Part shown: one piece after another, positions 11,333 to 23,225 of the stretch
Layout: the number at the start of each line of letters is the position of its first letter
How positions within the stretch are numbered: position 1 is the first letter of the stretch
Source: Jacaranda mimosifolia
Taxonomy: Eukaryota > Streptophyta > Magnoliopsida > Lamiales > Bignoniaceae
NCBI GenBank assembly: GCA_018894105.1
Contig: CM032123.1
Coordinates: forward strand, 27,009,744-27,073,743
Reading direction: 5' to 3'
DNA length: 64,000 nucleotides
The notes under the pieces: generated by a model
What the model saw: only the letters and a program-made list of their open reading frames with translations
Databases searched by the model: none
Told to the model about the DNA's origin: nothing
Program-made: the position numbers and the translations under genes

Positions 11333-12574
11333 CTGTAAATGAATATTTGAAAATTTGTTTATCGTTCCCATCCAAATTTATTTATAGGACATATTATCTA
11401 TATTCATTTAAAATAGATATTACCTGTATTCGATTAATAGATATTCAAATGTAAATGGATACAAATACAGTAATTGCATATCCGATTCATTTATTATCCA
11501 CTGCGAATATATATCCGATGGATATGTCTGTTTATACATTCGATTGTTTGTAATTTAATTAAATTCGTTATCTGGATCAGATAAATAATATTTAAAAAAT
11601 TATTATACATAACATATTCTATTTTTTATGTATTATAATTTATAAATAATATTTAAAATATTATCATATACAATATATTATTATACGTAATAAATTATTT
11701 TTATTTTTCAATATAAAATCTCATAATTTGTATATAAGTAAATATAAATATAAACTAATAATAAAAGAATTAATAAGAAAAATAATAATACTTGAGGACT
11801 ATGAAGAATCAATAGAAGGTAGTAATAATAATTAAACACTAATAAGTCAAGAAGAAATTGAAAAATCAATATATGAACGATGAAGGTCATTAATATAAAG
11901 TTATGTTGCTTGACTTTATAATTAATATATGTACTTGTCATTTTACTAATATTAACTAGTCATAAAGTCAATCATTAATTAGAAAAAATTAACTAAATCA
12001 AGAATAATTAATTTTTTAATTTTAAAATAAAGTAGTAAAATACTAAAATTATTAACTAGCTAAAGGGACATTAAATGTTTTAAAATATCTTACTATACTT
12101 TATACATACATATAAGATGATATATCAATTCATAATTTTATTTTGTAGACTCGTAATATATTAATTCAGAAAACTAATAAAATTTATCTAAATATATAAC
12201 TTAAACACTAAATCCTAAAATCCCACAACTTTGTAAATCTTAAACACCGAAATATTAATAATAGAGAATATTTTTATTGATTAACATTATTAATATCTAA
12301 ATAACTAAATTAAATGTCAATACTAAACATCCATCATATCTAATTTTTTTAAATTGTATTAACATATAATATGTGAAAATATTATCAAATAGGAATTTCA
12401 AAGTCATATATAGCAATCTCCTGAATAATTAAATTTTAAATTTAAAGTTTTCAAAAAAAAATTAATTAAAAAAATAAATATTATAATTAAATAAAAATGA
12501 AAAATTTAAATGTAAAATCATTATTATTAAAATAAAATATAAAAAAAGTAAAAGAAAGTAAAAGACAAAAGTGG

Positions 12575-12991
12575 CCTATTTGGTTTTATTTATGTGGCTC
12601 ATTTATATTTTCATTTGGGGATAACAAAATAAAAACTATCACTTTCTCCATATTTACACTCAAAGTATTCCTATTTTCATTTTGAAACTCTTTTTAAACC
12701 TACCATATCATCCTATTATCACATCATTCAAATTTAAATTTGATTTGATATAAAGTACTCACTATTATTTAAAATTAATAAAATGTATATATATTTAAAA
12801 AAATAAATTTTTTATACATAAAAAAATATAAATCAATTATATATCTTTTCAACCCTATACCTACTCTAATCATTATTTTTCAAAAATTTGTCCAAACATA
12901 TTTTTATTTCCATTTCAAAATTATAACTACCTTTTCAACTTTTAAAAATGGTTGAAAATGCAAATAGGTTTTGGAAATAAAACCAAATGGG
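12575..12991. mobile_element. candidate miniature inverted-repeat element
   Basis: CCTATTTGGTTTTATTT at 12575-12591 is nearly the complement of the sequence ending at 12991. The enclosed ~417 bp are AT-rich without coding signal. No clear target duplication is visible, so it could be an internal fold of the larger element. Confidence 0.4.
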
Positions 12992-13085
12992 TTGTAAGTT
13001 CCCATTCCATTTCTCATTCAAATTGTATTTCCCATTCAAATTGCATTTCCCATTCTTATAAGTTGCAACAACCGCACTCTGTCTC

Positions 13086-13450
13086 CTATACCTTTAGGTA
13101 ATTTTTTTTCTCTTCCTCTAATGAATCATTCTCGCTGACAAAAGTGCCGGCAAGAGGCTCGCCGTGGAGGCTAGCGGGCCTTCCGATGGCGAGACGAGAG
13201 CCAACAATAGTTGGCCTCGTGAGAGCCAGGAGATTTGCTAGCTCTTGCGATAGATGGCCTCCCCATCGCCAGCAAATCTCTCGTGACAAAAAGGCTAGTA
13301 GCTGGCCTCCCAACGACAGCTAGCAAATCTATTGGCTCTTGCCGAAGCACCAATTGTTGTTGGCCTCCCACCTTTGGTTGGGCAGGAGTGAGCTGGCTTC
13401 CTATCCACCTCTGGCGGGGAGCCAACCTGCGCATTGCATCATTCAATTGT
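13086..13450. other. GC-rich island inside the AT-rich inverted-repeat element
   Basis: A sharp compositional change from the surrounding AT-rich DNA, with repeated short motifs such as 'ggctcttgc' and 'agcaaatct'. Overlapping ORFs on both strands are short and show no domain. It may be captured or low-complexity sequence. A direct duplication of 'cccattcaaattgyattt' lies just before it at about 13010-13060. Confidence 0.5.
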
Positions 13451-14562
13451 ATTTTTTCAATTATTTATCTCTATTTTTTCTTGTGTTTTTTGTAGTTCTA
13501 GTAATGCTTCTTTTTTTTATACAAATTTAAAATTTTTTATATTTTGGGCATTAGAAAATGTAATTATTTTAGTGTTAAGTTATAATTATATGAATTGTGT
13601 TTATGAATTGTGCAGTAAATACTCTAAGTTATAATTATATGAATTGTATTTTTTAATTTTGTGTTGATCAAAACCCTATAATATTTTATGTTTTCTTATT
13701 ATTCTATAGGTTCTTGAAAAAGGTGTGGAGTTATGTTACATATTTCAGATCTTCTGGCTGCTAGTTATTGAGCTATTTATTTGGTTGTTTTATTTTTAAT
13801 GAAATTGTATAATTTTTTTATTAGAAAAAATGTGCATTTTACTCTAAGTTAATGGATCTGAATATTCGGATATTTATAAATAGATATTTAAATATTTCTA
13901 AGTACACATTTGGATATCAATAAATAGATATATACTTATAACGATATTTGGATATCAATATATCAGAATTTGATAGTATCCTCCGGATACGAATTTAGAT
14001 GTAAATACATGAATATCCATTAGATAATGTAGCGCTCCCACTCGGGATAGCACCTAAGTTGAGGAGCCACTCAATTCAATCTTAACTCAAACCCAAGAAT
14101 AAGCCATACAGTCAATAAGCCCATCAGAAAAAATTTCAAAACTTATAAAAGACATAAAGTAGCGGATTTCAAACTTACCAACTCTTCAAATCATTAAATA
14201 AGTCATGATTCAATTTCTTACATCTAACAAAATATATACAGACATCACGTTACCGACATCAATCTTGACATACCGCAATGTCACTAAATCCAATTACAGC
14301 ATTCAAGTGAACCCTATTAAACATCTGAGCACCCATTCTATTACAAAAGGTATTTCTTCACTCCAAGTTAGAACCTCATATTCTTCACTTATACCTGCCT
14401 GAGAAAATCCAAACAGGGCGGTAAGTCCAAATGACTTAGTGAGGGATAATTGTAATGTAAATAATGGGGATCTGTTGAGGAAGAATTCAACTCAACAGAT
14501 CATCAATCAACATTTAACAGAAATACAGCAAGATACGTTCAAACAGTTAGGAATAGTCTAAC

Positions 14563-15296
14563 TAGGGATGGCAATGGGTCCGGGTAATCCGGGGCCCCAC
14601 CCCAGATCCGCCTCTAATGGGGCGGGTTTGGGTCTAATTAAACAGGTTTTGGTGCGGGTATTGGGTCTGGGGCAAGTTACAGGTTTAATTAAACCCGCTC
14701 CGTATATATTAATTTATTAAGTAAATATTATATAGCCATATAGTTATAACTTTAAGTGTAGGGCTCCCCTTATTTAATTCTTTCAATTTTTCTCCTCTCT
14801 CCCACTTACTCTGCCCGCCTTTATTTTCTCTCTTCCTTTATATTTTCTCTCTGATGAGCTCACTTCATGCCTCGGCCAACCATCTTTTGCCATTGGTTAA
14901 CAGTTTCTCCAGTTAAGAAGATTCTAAAATATCAAGAATCCACGCAATCTTTGGGAAACATAGGAATCTTGTCTTCGGTAAGCATTTATTTGAATCCCCA
15001 AAACTTTTCTTCACTCCATTTTCTGCCATCTAATTGCTTTCAATTTTGCACTTAAGAATGATGACATAGAACTAAAATACAATTTAGAACATGAATTTTG
15101 AATTTCAAGTTTCAAAAGACATGAACTATTTTGCACATTTGTGCATGTGGGGGGGGAAAAAAAAAGATCCTAGGTTAGGCAGGTCCAACCCGTCGAGTTT
15201 GGGGCCAAAGGGAAGATTGGGTAGGGCCAAATGGAGGGCGGGGCGGGTTCTGGGTGCTGCCAAACCCAGCCCGGACCCGCCCTGTTGCCATCCCTA
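14563..15296. mobile_element. hAT-like non-autonomous transposon in gypsy-A LTR
   Basis: 12-bp perfect terminal inverted repeats TAGGGATGGCAA at both ends, and a perfect 8-bp target duplication AGTCTAAC at 14555-14562 and 15297-15304. The other LTR has the empty site (20337-20350). GC-rich subterminal 'gggcggg/cccgcc' blocks lie at both ends. At 734 bp it has no transposase. The repeats and 8-bp duplication fit the hAT superfamily. Confidence 0.93.
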
Positions 15297-15399
15297 AGTC
15301 TAACAGGCAGATTACAGTCAGCCAGTCAGATTACAGTCGGACAGAACAGTCTCGAAAACATTTACATTTCAGTCAGTCTTATCCAAGTGTGACAGCTTG

Positions 15400-15960
15400 T
15401 TACACGACAGTCACCGGCAGACGGTAGATGCCCAGGAGTAGCCCTAGCACATCACAGACAAACAGATGATAGATGTCCAGGAATAGCCTTGACACATCAC
15501 AGACAAATAGATGGTAGATACCCAGGAATAGCCTCGACACATCACGTATACCTAGGAATAGCCCTAGCATATGGCTAACCAACGAACGAAAGATGCCTAG
15601 GAATAGCCCTAGCACATCACTGATGCTCAGGAATAACCCTAACACATTGCCCATACCTAGGAATAGCCCAAGCATACGGCTAACAGACGGACGAAAGATG
15701 CCTAAGAATAGCCCTAGCATATCACTGATGCTCAGGAATAGTCCTAACATATCGCCTATGCCTAGGAATAGCCTTAGCATATGGCTGACAAACTGAATAC
15801 CCAGGGAATATCCCCTAGCGTACATAGAATAGAATACTCAAGGAATTGCCCTTGACGTCTCATACTTACAAACAAGTACTCAGAGAATAGCCTCTAACGT
15901 ATCAGACTTACATACACTACAAGTACCAAGTACAGCTGACATAGATGCCTAGGGGGTAAT
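15400..15960. repeat. imperfect tandem repeats in gypsy-A 3' LTR
   Basis: Repeats around the core 'aggaatagccctagca' recur every ~33-51 bases, mostly multiples of three, so the minus strand shows an open frame 15400-15825 with LGLFLGI-type repeats. The same array is at 20440-20950 in the other LTR and partly at 1-70. I regard the ORF as a by-product of the repeat period. Confidence 0.8.
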
Positions 15961-17872
15961 CCCTAGCGCATTGCTAATACCAGATAACAATATTGCCGAC
16001 AGGGCAAACAGTAATAGTACCAAACAGTACAAATATTAGAACGGACAATATAGCAGAACAATCGAATAGTAGGATGGTTGAATATCAGAACAGTACAAAT
16101 AACAAAACAGATAACAAAACGAACAAATAGCATATATCAGAAGAATGTTTTGGGCGCCAAAACAAGTAGGAATCAAAATCATAACAGAAATAACCCTCAC
16201 AAAGGTGTCCGAATCAAATGACAGAATATTAAAGAGATCTTAACAAATCACATATTTCAATAACAGTATAGTCAGTTCAGAAATAGTAACCCTCACAAGG
16301 ATTTATCACAAATACTGATAACTGAAATGAAGTGCTAGATTGGCAGACGCTCACCTTCGTATTCTTAGAAAAACTGTCCCCACCTACTAATTTGTGGGAC
16401 CCACTTTGCTGTTACCTAACCAAAAAGAATATTTATAATCAAAATCTATTTTAACTCCCAATACATCACTATCATGCTTATCATAATCCAAAACTACTAA
16501 TTATCCTATTAACATGATAGTTTAAAATGTAAATAGCACTGTTGTGCCAATAATAGCCAATAAGTCTAGTATTGCCAAAATAATTCTTGATTTCCATATC
16601 GTTAACAATGGAACATATACTAATTCCCTAATTACTTAATCTTTCTTATAACTAATCTAAAATTAATATAACAACTCAATTCTTCATAATCAATTCTATC
16701 GAGTATAACTTAGGTTATAAATCCACAATTTAGGGTTTAGTCAATTAACGACTCATTTGGTTCAAACTTAGGCTATAACCATACAAATCGAGGTCCACTT
16801 AACTACAAAATTCCAACATAGAAAATACATATCAAACCAAAAATAACTCTTATCGTCGCAATATAAATCTAACGAAGTAATGATACAATATTCATTTATA
16901 TATATATACACACAAAATATATTCCAAATCTTATACCAAGATCCACCCAACAAGACCTCGGATTCACGAACCAAACACATGGCTGAGCTTGTTGCGTGGA
17001 GGGGAGAAAACTATCTTCCCGCTGCCGCCGCCATCTGCCGTCGTTGAAAAAAACACGCCACCACCCAGAAACACCTCTCACCATGAGCTTTCCAATGCTC
17101 AGCTTGGTTTTCAGTTTCTCCATCGAGAAAAGCATCAAACGCCACCCCAAAGTCCTAAAATCACCTTACTTTGCAGTGAGGTATTCATCAAAATTCCGCC
17201 TTCGTCGTCGTACTAAACTTCCAGGCAAGGTTACCAGAGTGATCCACCAGCTGAGCTCTATCTAACCTACACTTGAGAACCAAGTTTGGCTGCCGGAAGG
17301 ATGGAAACCCACCACCACCTGCTGTGAGCTATTTATTGGCTTCAACTTCTCGGTGGTCCGCCGGTCATCCTGCCATGCATGTGGTACCGTCAGGGAGCTG
17401 GTAAGGAGGAGAAGAGATTTATCGGTTTGCTTTGGACAAAAACTAGTCACCGGAGGAGATCGCTAGAGAAGGGGGTTATGTTCCAGGGAAGAAAAAGAAG
17501 AAGGAATAGGGGTCCAAATGAAAAAATCCGATTTTTTATAAAATTGACTTTTCCAAATTTCAAATTTGACCCCAAAATTTCCATTTAGCCTTCCATCAGG
17601 TCCTGCAAGATTTGCTCAAACTTCAATTCAGTCCCTAACCTTCTAAGTGCCTAAGATTGACCCATTTGACCTAAATTAATTCCATGCAAACCCCAATATT
17701 TTCAAAAGATGGTCAATCAGGTTTCCTAAAATTGTAAATATAACCCCAAAACTTTCTAAATTTTGCAATCAAGTCTTTTATATTTCTTTTTCGAGCCCTA
17801 AAATTTGACCAATCAATTTCCTATTTTTCTCAATTCTTATTTTCCAAAATATCGAATTTTAGGGGTGTTACA

Positions 17873-17890
17873 CTCCTCCCCCCTTGAAAG
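17873..17890 (-). other. gypsy-A polypurine tract
   Basis: On the minus strand the bases read CTTTCAAGGGGGGAGGAG directly before the 3' LTR start TGTAAC. This fixes the element's minus orientation. Confidence 0.9.
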
Positions 17891-18415
17891 AATCTGGCCC
17901 CCAAATTCTAATCTGAGTACTATTCCAACTGACAAAAAATTAGTATACTCGGTCTGTCGATCTACATTTGCTCTTCATTACAGTCTGCCAAGATTACTTC
18001 TTTAAGTCTCGATACATCTTCATGCTTCTCAGTTGCATTATATGTCTTGACTTGTGTGCCTCACTAATATTCTTTCTTCCGGCACACCTATTATCTCGAT
18101 CACCTGTCGTCTCAGTACTGAAAATATTCTCCACTTTAGTTCTGACAGAGTGCATACCTTTATATAAAAGATGCCATTATAGCAACAAACAACTAATAAC
18201 ATCACAAGCTCACACTTACATAATATTCACATAAATAAGTAGTCAATATTCAAACTTAACATGCTAGGTATAGATTAACAAAACTTAAACACACTAGGTA
18301 TGGATATAACTCATACGCCTGTTGTTCCCAAGACTCCATCTAGGGTATTAAGCCAAATATGCAGTGTCGGACTTCCTCTTGAAAACTAAGAACTTAGACA
18401 GAACCTTCAACCACT
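17891..18415 (-). other. gypsy-A 3' untranslated interior, no gene seen
   Basis: Between the gag zinc-knuckle region and the polypurine tract there is no recognisable pol similarity on either strand. The expected ~3.5 kb of protease, reverse transcriptase, RNase H and integrase is absent. Confidence 0.7.
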
Positions 18416-18419
18416 TATT

Positions 18420-19497
18420 TTCATTTTCTCGCCGATGTTGGACCTCTCTTATTGGGGTAATTTTTCAAGAAGTGTTGGTCACTGCCACAGCCCACACATC
18501 TGCCCTGCTTTTTCCAATATCCTTACTCCTCATGGGTATGTGATCCATAGAATCCACATTTCTTTTGTGGTCTTTCTTGAATTAGAATTGTCGTTTCATC
18601 GATCTGACGGACTTGAGGAGTAGCATTTTCAACATGTATCCTCGGGTGTTTCTCTCCAGCACTACTCTGCTCCTCAGGGCATGATCTTCCTTTTTTATTC
18701 TTATATTCGATCTTCTGAATTTCTTGAAACTCTGATTCTAGCTGCAATGCTTTGCTTACAGCCAAACCCTGCCTGAGATCTGGTCATAGCCCCTGGATGA
18801 ATCGTCGAGCTTGTAGACCTTCATCATCTTCCATGTAGGGAGCATATTATATCAGTCAGCTAAAAGTAGCCTCGTATTGACTTACAGACTATGCCCCTTG
18901 AATTAAATGCATAAGTTCCCACGCTCTGGTCTTTTTGACTACTAGGGGTATGTATTTGTTCATAAATTCCCTAGTGAAGTTCTCCCAAGTCTTGTTGGTC
19001 CCCATGATGACCCATTGGCGTTCAATCATCTTTCACTAGCTGCGAGCAGGTCTTGATAGAAGAAATGTAGCAAACGAACTCTTCTCTCATCTGGGTAGCA
19101 TAAGGTGTCGAATATATCCCCCAGAATCTCTACCTACTCCTCCGTTTTTTTGTCGTCTGGCTCTCTAAGAAACTTCGAGGGATTGAAATGAAGAAACCGT
19201 TCTAACGTTTGATCTTCAGCTACCTCAATAACCATTTCTACTTCACTACCTAACTGTTGATCCTGTTGCCTCAATCCTGTTCCCCTATTATCTACGGGGT
19301 CTACTGGTTGACCTACTGAAGGGGTTTGCGAGACCTCTTCTTCTCGCATGGTTTGAGAGTAAGCAGGACCCTCTTGTCTTGGGACATGTCGGTCACCGAC
19401 TCGATGCCCAGGAGTTATTCCCCCCTTGCCCGGGAGGTCTTCCCTTCCGTCCAGCTCTAGGAGGAACATGTATACCAGAACTTCCTTGAGATGCCAT
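18420..19497 (-). pseudogene. gag: gypsy-A gag remnant
   Basis: The likely start is the ATG at 19497 (MASQGSSG), the same MAS start as the gag of gypsy-C. The core motif FLHFNPSKF at about 19175-19200 and the following 'D-x-F-x-x-L-x-x-P-D-E-R' segment are the standard Ty3/gypsy gag region. Toward 18500-18770 is the linker SKALQLESEFQEIQ, then two damaged zinc knuckles (CGFYGSHTHEE, CVGCGSDQHFLKNY). Three zinc-binding Cys are Tyr, each one G-to-A change on the coding strand. Stops and frameshifts lie at 18780-19130. Gag would form the particle shell, but this copy cannot. Confidence 0.85.
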
Positions 19498-19791
19498 CAA
19501 TCCCGCTAACTCCAAGATTCTAAGGATAAAAGAAGAAGAGTTAGATGAAATCAAACCAAACTCAAAGATACACAAGTCTAATCATCCTACAATATACGAC
19601 AAACTCCTATAGACATCCTACAGTACTAAACTCATCTCTTAATATCGATTGATCAATTCATCTTTATTCCTTAAATCACGCAGGATCTTTTCAATGCAAA
19701 ACACAACTAAAATTCACACTCAAACTAACCAAATCAAAAGTTCAGTCACAAATCTCAATAATACCCAAATACCTAGGTCATCAACAACCTA

Positions 19792-19804
19792 GGCTCTGAT
19801 ACCA
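19792..19804 (-). other. gypsy-A primer-binding site (initiator-Met tRNA type)
   Basis: The minus strand reads TGGTATCAGAGCC, the canonical plant initiator-Met primer site, 4 bases from the end of the 5' LTR. Confidence 0.93.
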
Positions 19805-19808
19805 CCTC

Positions 19809-22800
19809 TGTAGCGACCTCATTTAGGATAGTACCTAAGCTGAGGCGCCACTCAGTTAAACCTTAATTCAAACCCAAGTATAAGCCATACTGTCAATAAA
19901 CCCATCAGAAAAATTTTCAAAACTTATCAAATATATATAGCAACGGATTTTAAACTTACCAACTCTTCAAATCATTAAATAAGTCATGATTCAACTTCTT
20001 ACTTCTAACAAAACATATACAGACATCACGTCACCGACATCAATCCTAACATACTGCGATGTTACTAAATCCAATTACAGCATTCAAGTGAACCCTATTA
20101 AACATCTGGCATCCATTCTATTACAAAAGGTATTTCTTCATTCCAAGTTGGAACCTCATATTCTTCACTTATACCTGCTTGAGAAAATCAAGATAAATGG
20201 GGCAGTAAGTTCAAAGGACTTAGTGAGGGATAATTGTAATGTAAATAATGGGGATCTGTTGAGGAAGAATTCGACTCAACAAATCATAAATCAACACTTA
20301 ATAGAAATATTACATGATACGTTCAAATAGTTAGGAACAGTCTAATAGGCAGATTACAGTTGGTCAGTCATATTATAATCAAATAGAACAGTCCCGAAAA
20401 ATATTTACATTTCCGTCAGTCTTATCCAAGCATGACAGCTTGGTACACGATAGTCACCGGCAAACGATAGACATCCAAAAGTAGCCCTAGCACACCACAG
20501 ATAAACAGACTGTAGACATCCAGGAATAGTCCCGACACATCGTAGACAAACAGATGGTAGATGTCCAGGAATAGCCCTGACACATCGCCCATACCTAGGA
20601 ATAGCCCTAGCTTATGGCTAATCGATGGATGGAAGATGCCTAGGAATAGCCCTAGCATATGGCTAACAGATGGACGAAAGATGCCTAGGAATAGCCCTAG
20701 CACATCACTGACGCTCAGGAATAGCCCTAACACATCGCCCATGCCAAGGAATAGCCCTAGCATATGGCTGACAAACTAAATGCCTAGGGAATAGCCCTTA
20801 ACGTACATAGAACAAAATACTCAAGGAATGGCCCTTGACGTGTCATACTTACAGACAAATACTCAGAGAATAGCCCCTACCGTTTCAGACTTACAAACAA
20901 GTACAAATACCAAGTACAATTGACACAGATGCCTAGGGGGTAATCCTTAGCACCTTGCTAATACCAGATAACAATAATGCTGACAGGGTAAATAGTAACA
21001 GTACCAGACAGTATATATATCATAACAGACAGTATAGCATAGCAGTCGAATAACATGACAGTCGGATATCGGAACAGTACAGATAACATAGCGAACAAAT
21101 AGCATATATCAGAAAAACGTTCTGAACTAGCAAGAATCAAAATCATAACAGAAATAACCCTCATAGGGGTGTCCGAATCAGATAACAGAACATCAAAGAA
21201 ATCTTACCAGATCATAGATTTCAATAACAGTACAGTCAATTCAGAAACAGTAACCCTTACGGGGGTTTATCACAAATACTGATAAGTGAAATAAACTGCT
21301 AGATTGGCATACCCTCACCTCCATATTCTCAGAAAAATTGTCCCAATCTACTGATCTGCGGGATCCACTTCATTGTTACTGAATCAAAAAGAATATTTAT
21401 AATCAAAATCTATTTGAACTCCCAATACATCACTATCATGCTTATCATAATCCAAAACTACTAATTATCCTATTAACATGATAGTTTAAATGTAAAAACA
21501 CTATTGTCTCAATAATAGCCAATAAGTCTAGTATTGCCAAAATAATTCTTGATTTCCATATCGTTAACAACGGAACGTATACTAATTCCCCAATTACTTA
21601 ATCTTTCTTATAACTTTATCTAAAATTAATATAACAACTTAATTTAACAACTTAATTCTTCATAATCAATTCCATCGAGTATAACTTAGGTTATAAATCC
21701 ATAATTTAGGGTTTAATCAATTAACGACTCATTCGATTCAAACTTAGGCTATAACCATACAAATTGAGGTCCACTTAACTACAAAATTCCAACATGCAAA
21801 ATACATATCAAACCAAAAATAACTCTTATTGTTGCAATAAAAATCTAACGAAGTAATGATACAATATACATATACATATACATATATATACAAAATCTCT
21901 TCCAAATTTATACCAAGATCCACCCAACAAGACCTTGAATTCACGAACCAATCATAAGGCTGAGCTCATCACGTTGAGGGAAGAAAATTGCCTTCCTGCC
22001 ACTGCTGCACCACAGCCGCCGTCTGCCATCGCCTGAAAAGCAATGGCACCACCTTGAGACACCTCTCGCCGTGAGCTTTCCAATGCTTAGCTTGATTTTT
22101 AGTTTCTCTACTGGGAAAAGCCTCAAACACCTCCCCAAAGTCCTAAAATCACTGTGCTCTGCCGTGAGGTCTTCGTCGGATTCCGCCTTCGCCGTCACAG
22201 TAAACTTCTAGGTAAGGTTACCAGAGTGATCCTCCAGTTGAGCTCTACCTAACCCATACCCCAGAACAAAGTTTGGCTATTGGAAGGATAGAAACTCACC
22301 ACCACCCGCCATGAGCTATTTCTTGGCTTCAACTTCTCAGAGGTCCATCGGTCATCCCGCTATGCATGTGGTACCGTCAGGGAGCTAGTGAGGAGGAGAA
22401 GAGATTTATCGGTTTGCTTTGGACAAAAACCAGTTATTGAAGGAGATCGCCAGTGAAGTGGGTGAGGTTACAGTGAAGAAGAAGAAGAAGAAGGAATATG
22501 GGTCCAAATGAAAAAATTCAATTTTTTATAAAATTGACTTTTCCAAATTTTAGATTTGACCCCAAAATTTCCATTCAGCCTTCCATCAAGTCTTGCAAAA
22601 CTTGCTCAAACTTCAATTCGGTCCCTAACCTTCTAAGTGCTTAAGATTGACCCATTTGACCTAAATTAATTCCATGTAAACCCCAATATTTTCAAAAGAT
22701 GACCAATCAATTCTCCTAAAATTGTAAATCTAACCCTAAAACTTTCTAAATTTTCCAATCAAGTCCTTTATATTTCTTTTTCGAGCCCTAAAATTAGACC

Positions 22801-22862
22801 AATCAAATTCCTATTCTTCTCAATTCTTATTTTCCAAAATACCGAATTTTAAAGGTGCTACA
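19809..22862 (-). repeat. gypsy-A 5' LTR (3,054 bp)
   Basis: Minus-strand start TGTAGCACC at 22862 and end CGCTACA at 19809. It is the full-length partner of 14028-17872 without the hAT-like insertion. It carries the tandem repeats at 20440-20950. The two LTRs differ clearly by eye, more at the edges. Confidence 0.93.
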
Positions 22863-22955
22863 GATAAGGATACATATATGGATATTAGAAAACTTAAATG
22901 GATATGGTTACGAATATAGTATATCAGATCCATTTAATATCCATTTACAGCCCTA

Positions 22956-23225
22956 GGGATCATGTAGTGGGATTATACCAAGGTGGCTCTCATGTATCCC
23001 CGGAGAGGCTGTCTAGTAGGATTATGCCAAGGTGGTGACCATGTACCCTCGGTGGGGCCGAACATTCGAATTATGCTAAGGTGGAGACAACATACCCTAA
23101 GAGGGTCCAAAAAGTAGGATCATGCCAAAATGGCGATTACATACCACTTGAGGGGCTTTATAGTGGGATTATGCTAGAGTGGCCAACATATATCCCCGAA
23201 ATTGCCTTGTAGTGGGGTTATATCA
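22956..23225 (+). repeat. 49-bp minisatellite, right part
   Basis: Four consecutive units of exactly 49 bases (core 'catgtaccctcggtgggg...attatgccaaggtgg'), each about 60-75% alike, preceded by the second part of the unit cut at 11332 and followed by a degraded one. It is continuous with 11040-11332 once the intervening element is removed. Confidence 0.85.

Larger units (their letters stand above)
14028..17872 (-). repeat. gypsy-A 3' LTR (with hAT-like insertion)
   Basis: On the minus strand it starts TGTAACACCCC at 17872 and ends GCGCTACA at 14028. It is about 3.1 kb once the 734-bp element at 14563-15296 and its 8-bp duplication are removed, matching the other LTR. It contains the imperfect tandem repeats at 15400-15960. 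Confidence 0.93.
14028..22862 (-). mobile_element. gypsy-A: gag-only Ty3/gypsy element with >3-kb LTRs
   Basis: Direct repeats 14028-17872 and 19809-22862 end in the inverted hexamer TGTAGC/GCTACA (TGTAAC at one end) and are bounded by a perfect 5-bp duplication GATAA at 14023-14027 and 22863-22867. The minus orientation is shown by the primer-binding site next to the right LTR and the polypurine tract next to the left one. The 1.9-kb interior has only a decayed gag. No protease, reverse transcriptase or integrase remains, so the element is a non-autonomous or deleted derivative. Its gag resembles that of gypsy-C (31802-37625). Confidence 0.92.
11333..22955. mobile_element. inverted-repeat DNA element hosting gypsy-A
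   Basis: The ends are inverted: GGCTGTAAATGAATATT on the left, and on the right the complement of GGCTGTAAATGGATATT. Both ends are rich in 'ggatat/atatcc' subterminal motifs (11400-11540, 13850-14020 and 22870-22950). Without gypsy-A the element would be about 2.8 kb. The 49-bp minisatellite resumes in phase on the right side, which confirms an insertion. No target duplication could be found, and no transposase is visible, so the class (hAT-like is my guess) is open. Confidence 0.65.

Noticed and set aside
13086..13495. Several overlapping ORFs in the GC-rich island as a host gene
   Set aside because: Open frames on both strands reflect GC-rich composition. No domain and no consistent frame.
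15400..15825. 141-codon minus-strand ORF with LGLFLG repeats as a membrane protein gene
   Set aside because: It lies inside LTR tandem repeats whose period is mostly a multiple of three. Overlapping ORFs occur on the other strand, and the sister LTR shows the same.
22956..23225. CRISPR-like regularly spaced repeat
   Set aside because: Units abut without spacers, are degenerate and lie in plant transposon DNA. It is a minisatellite.
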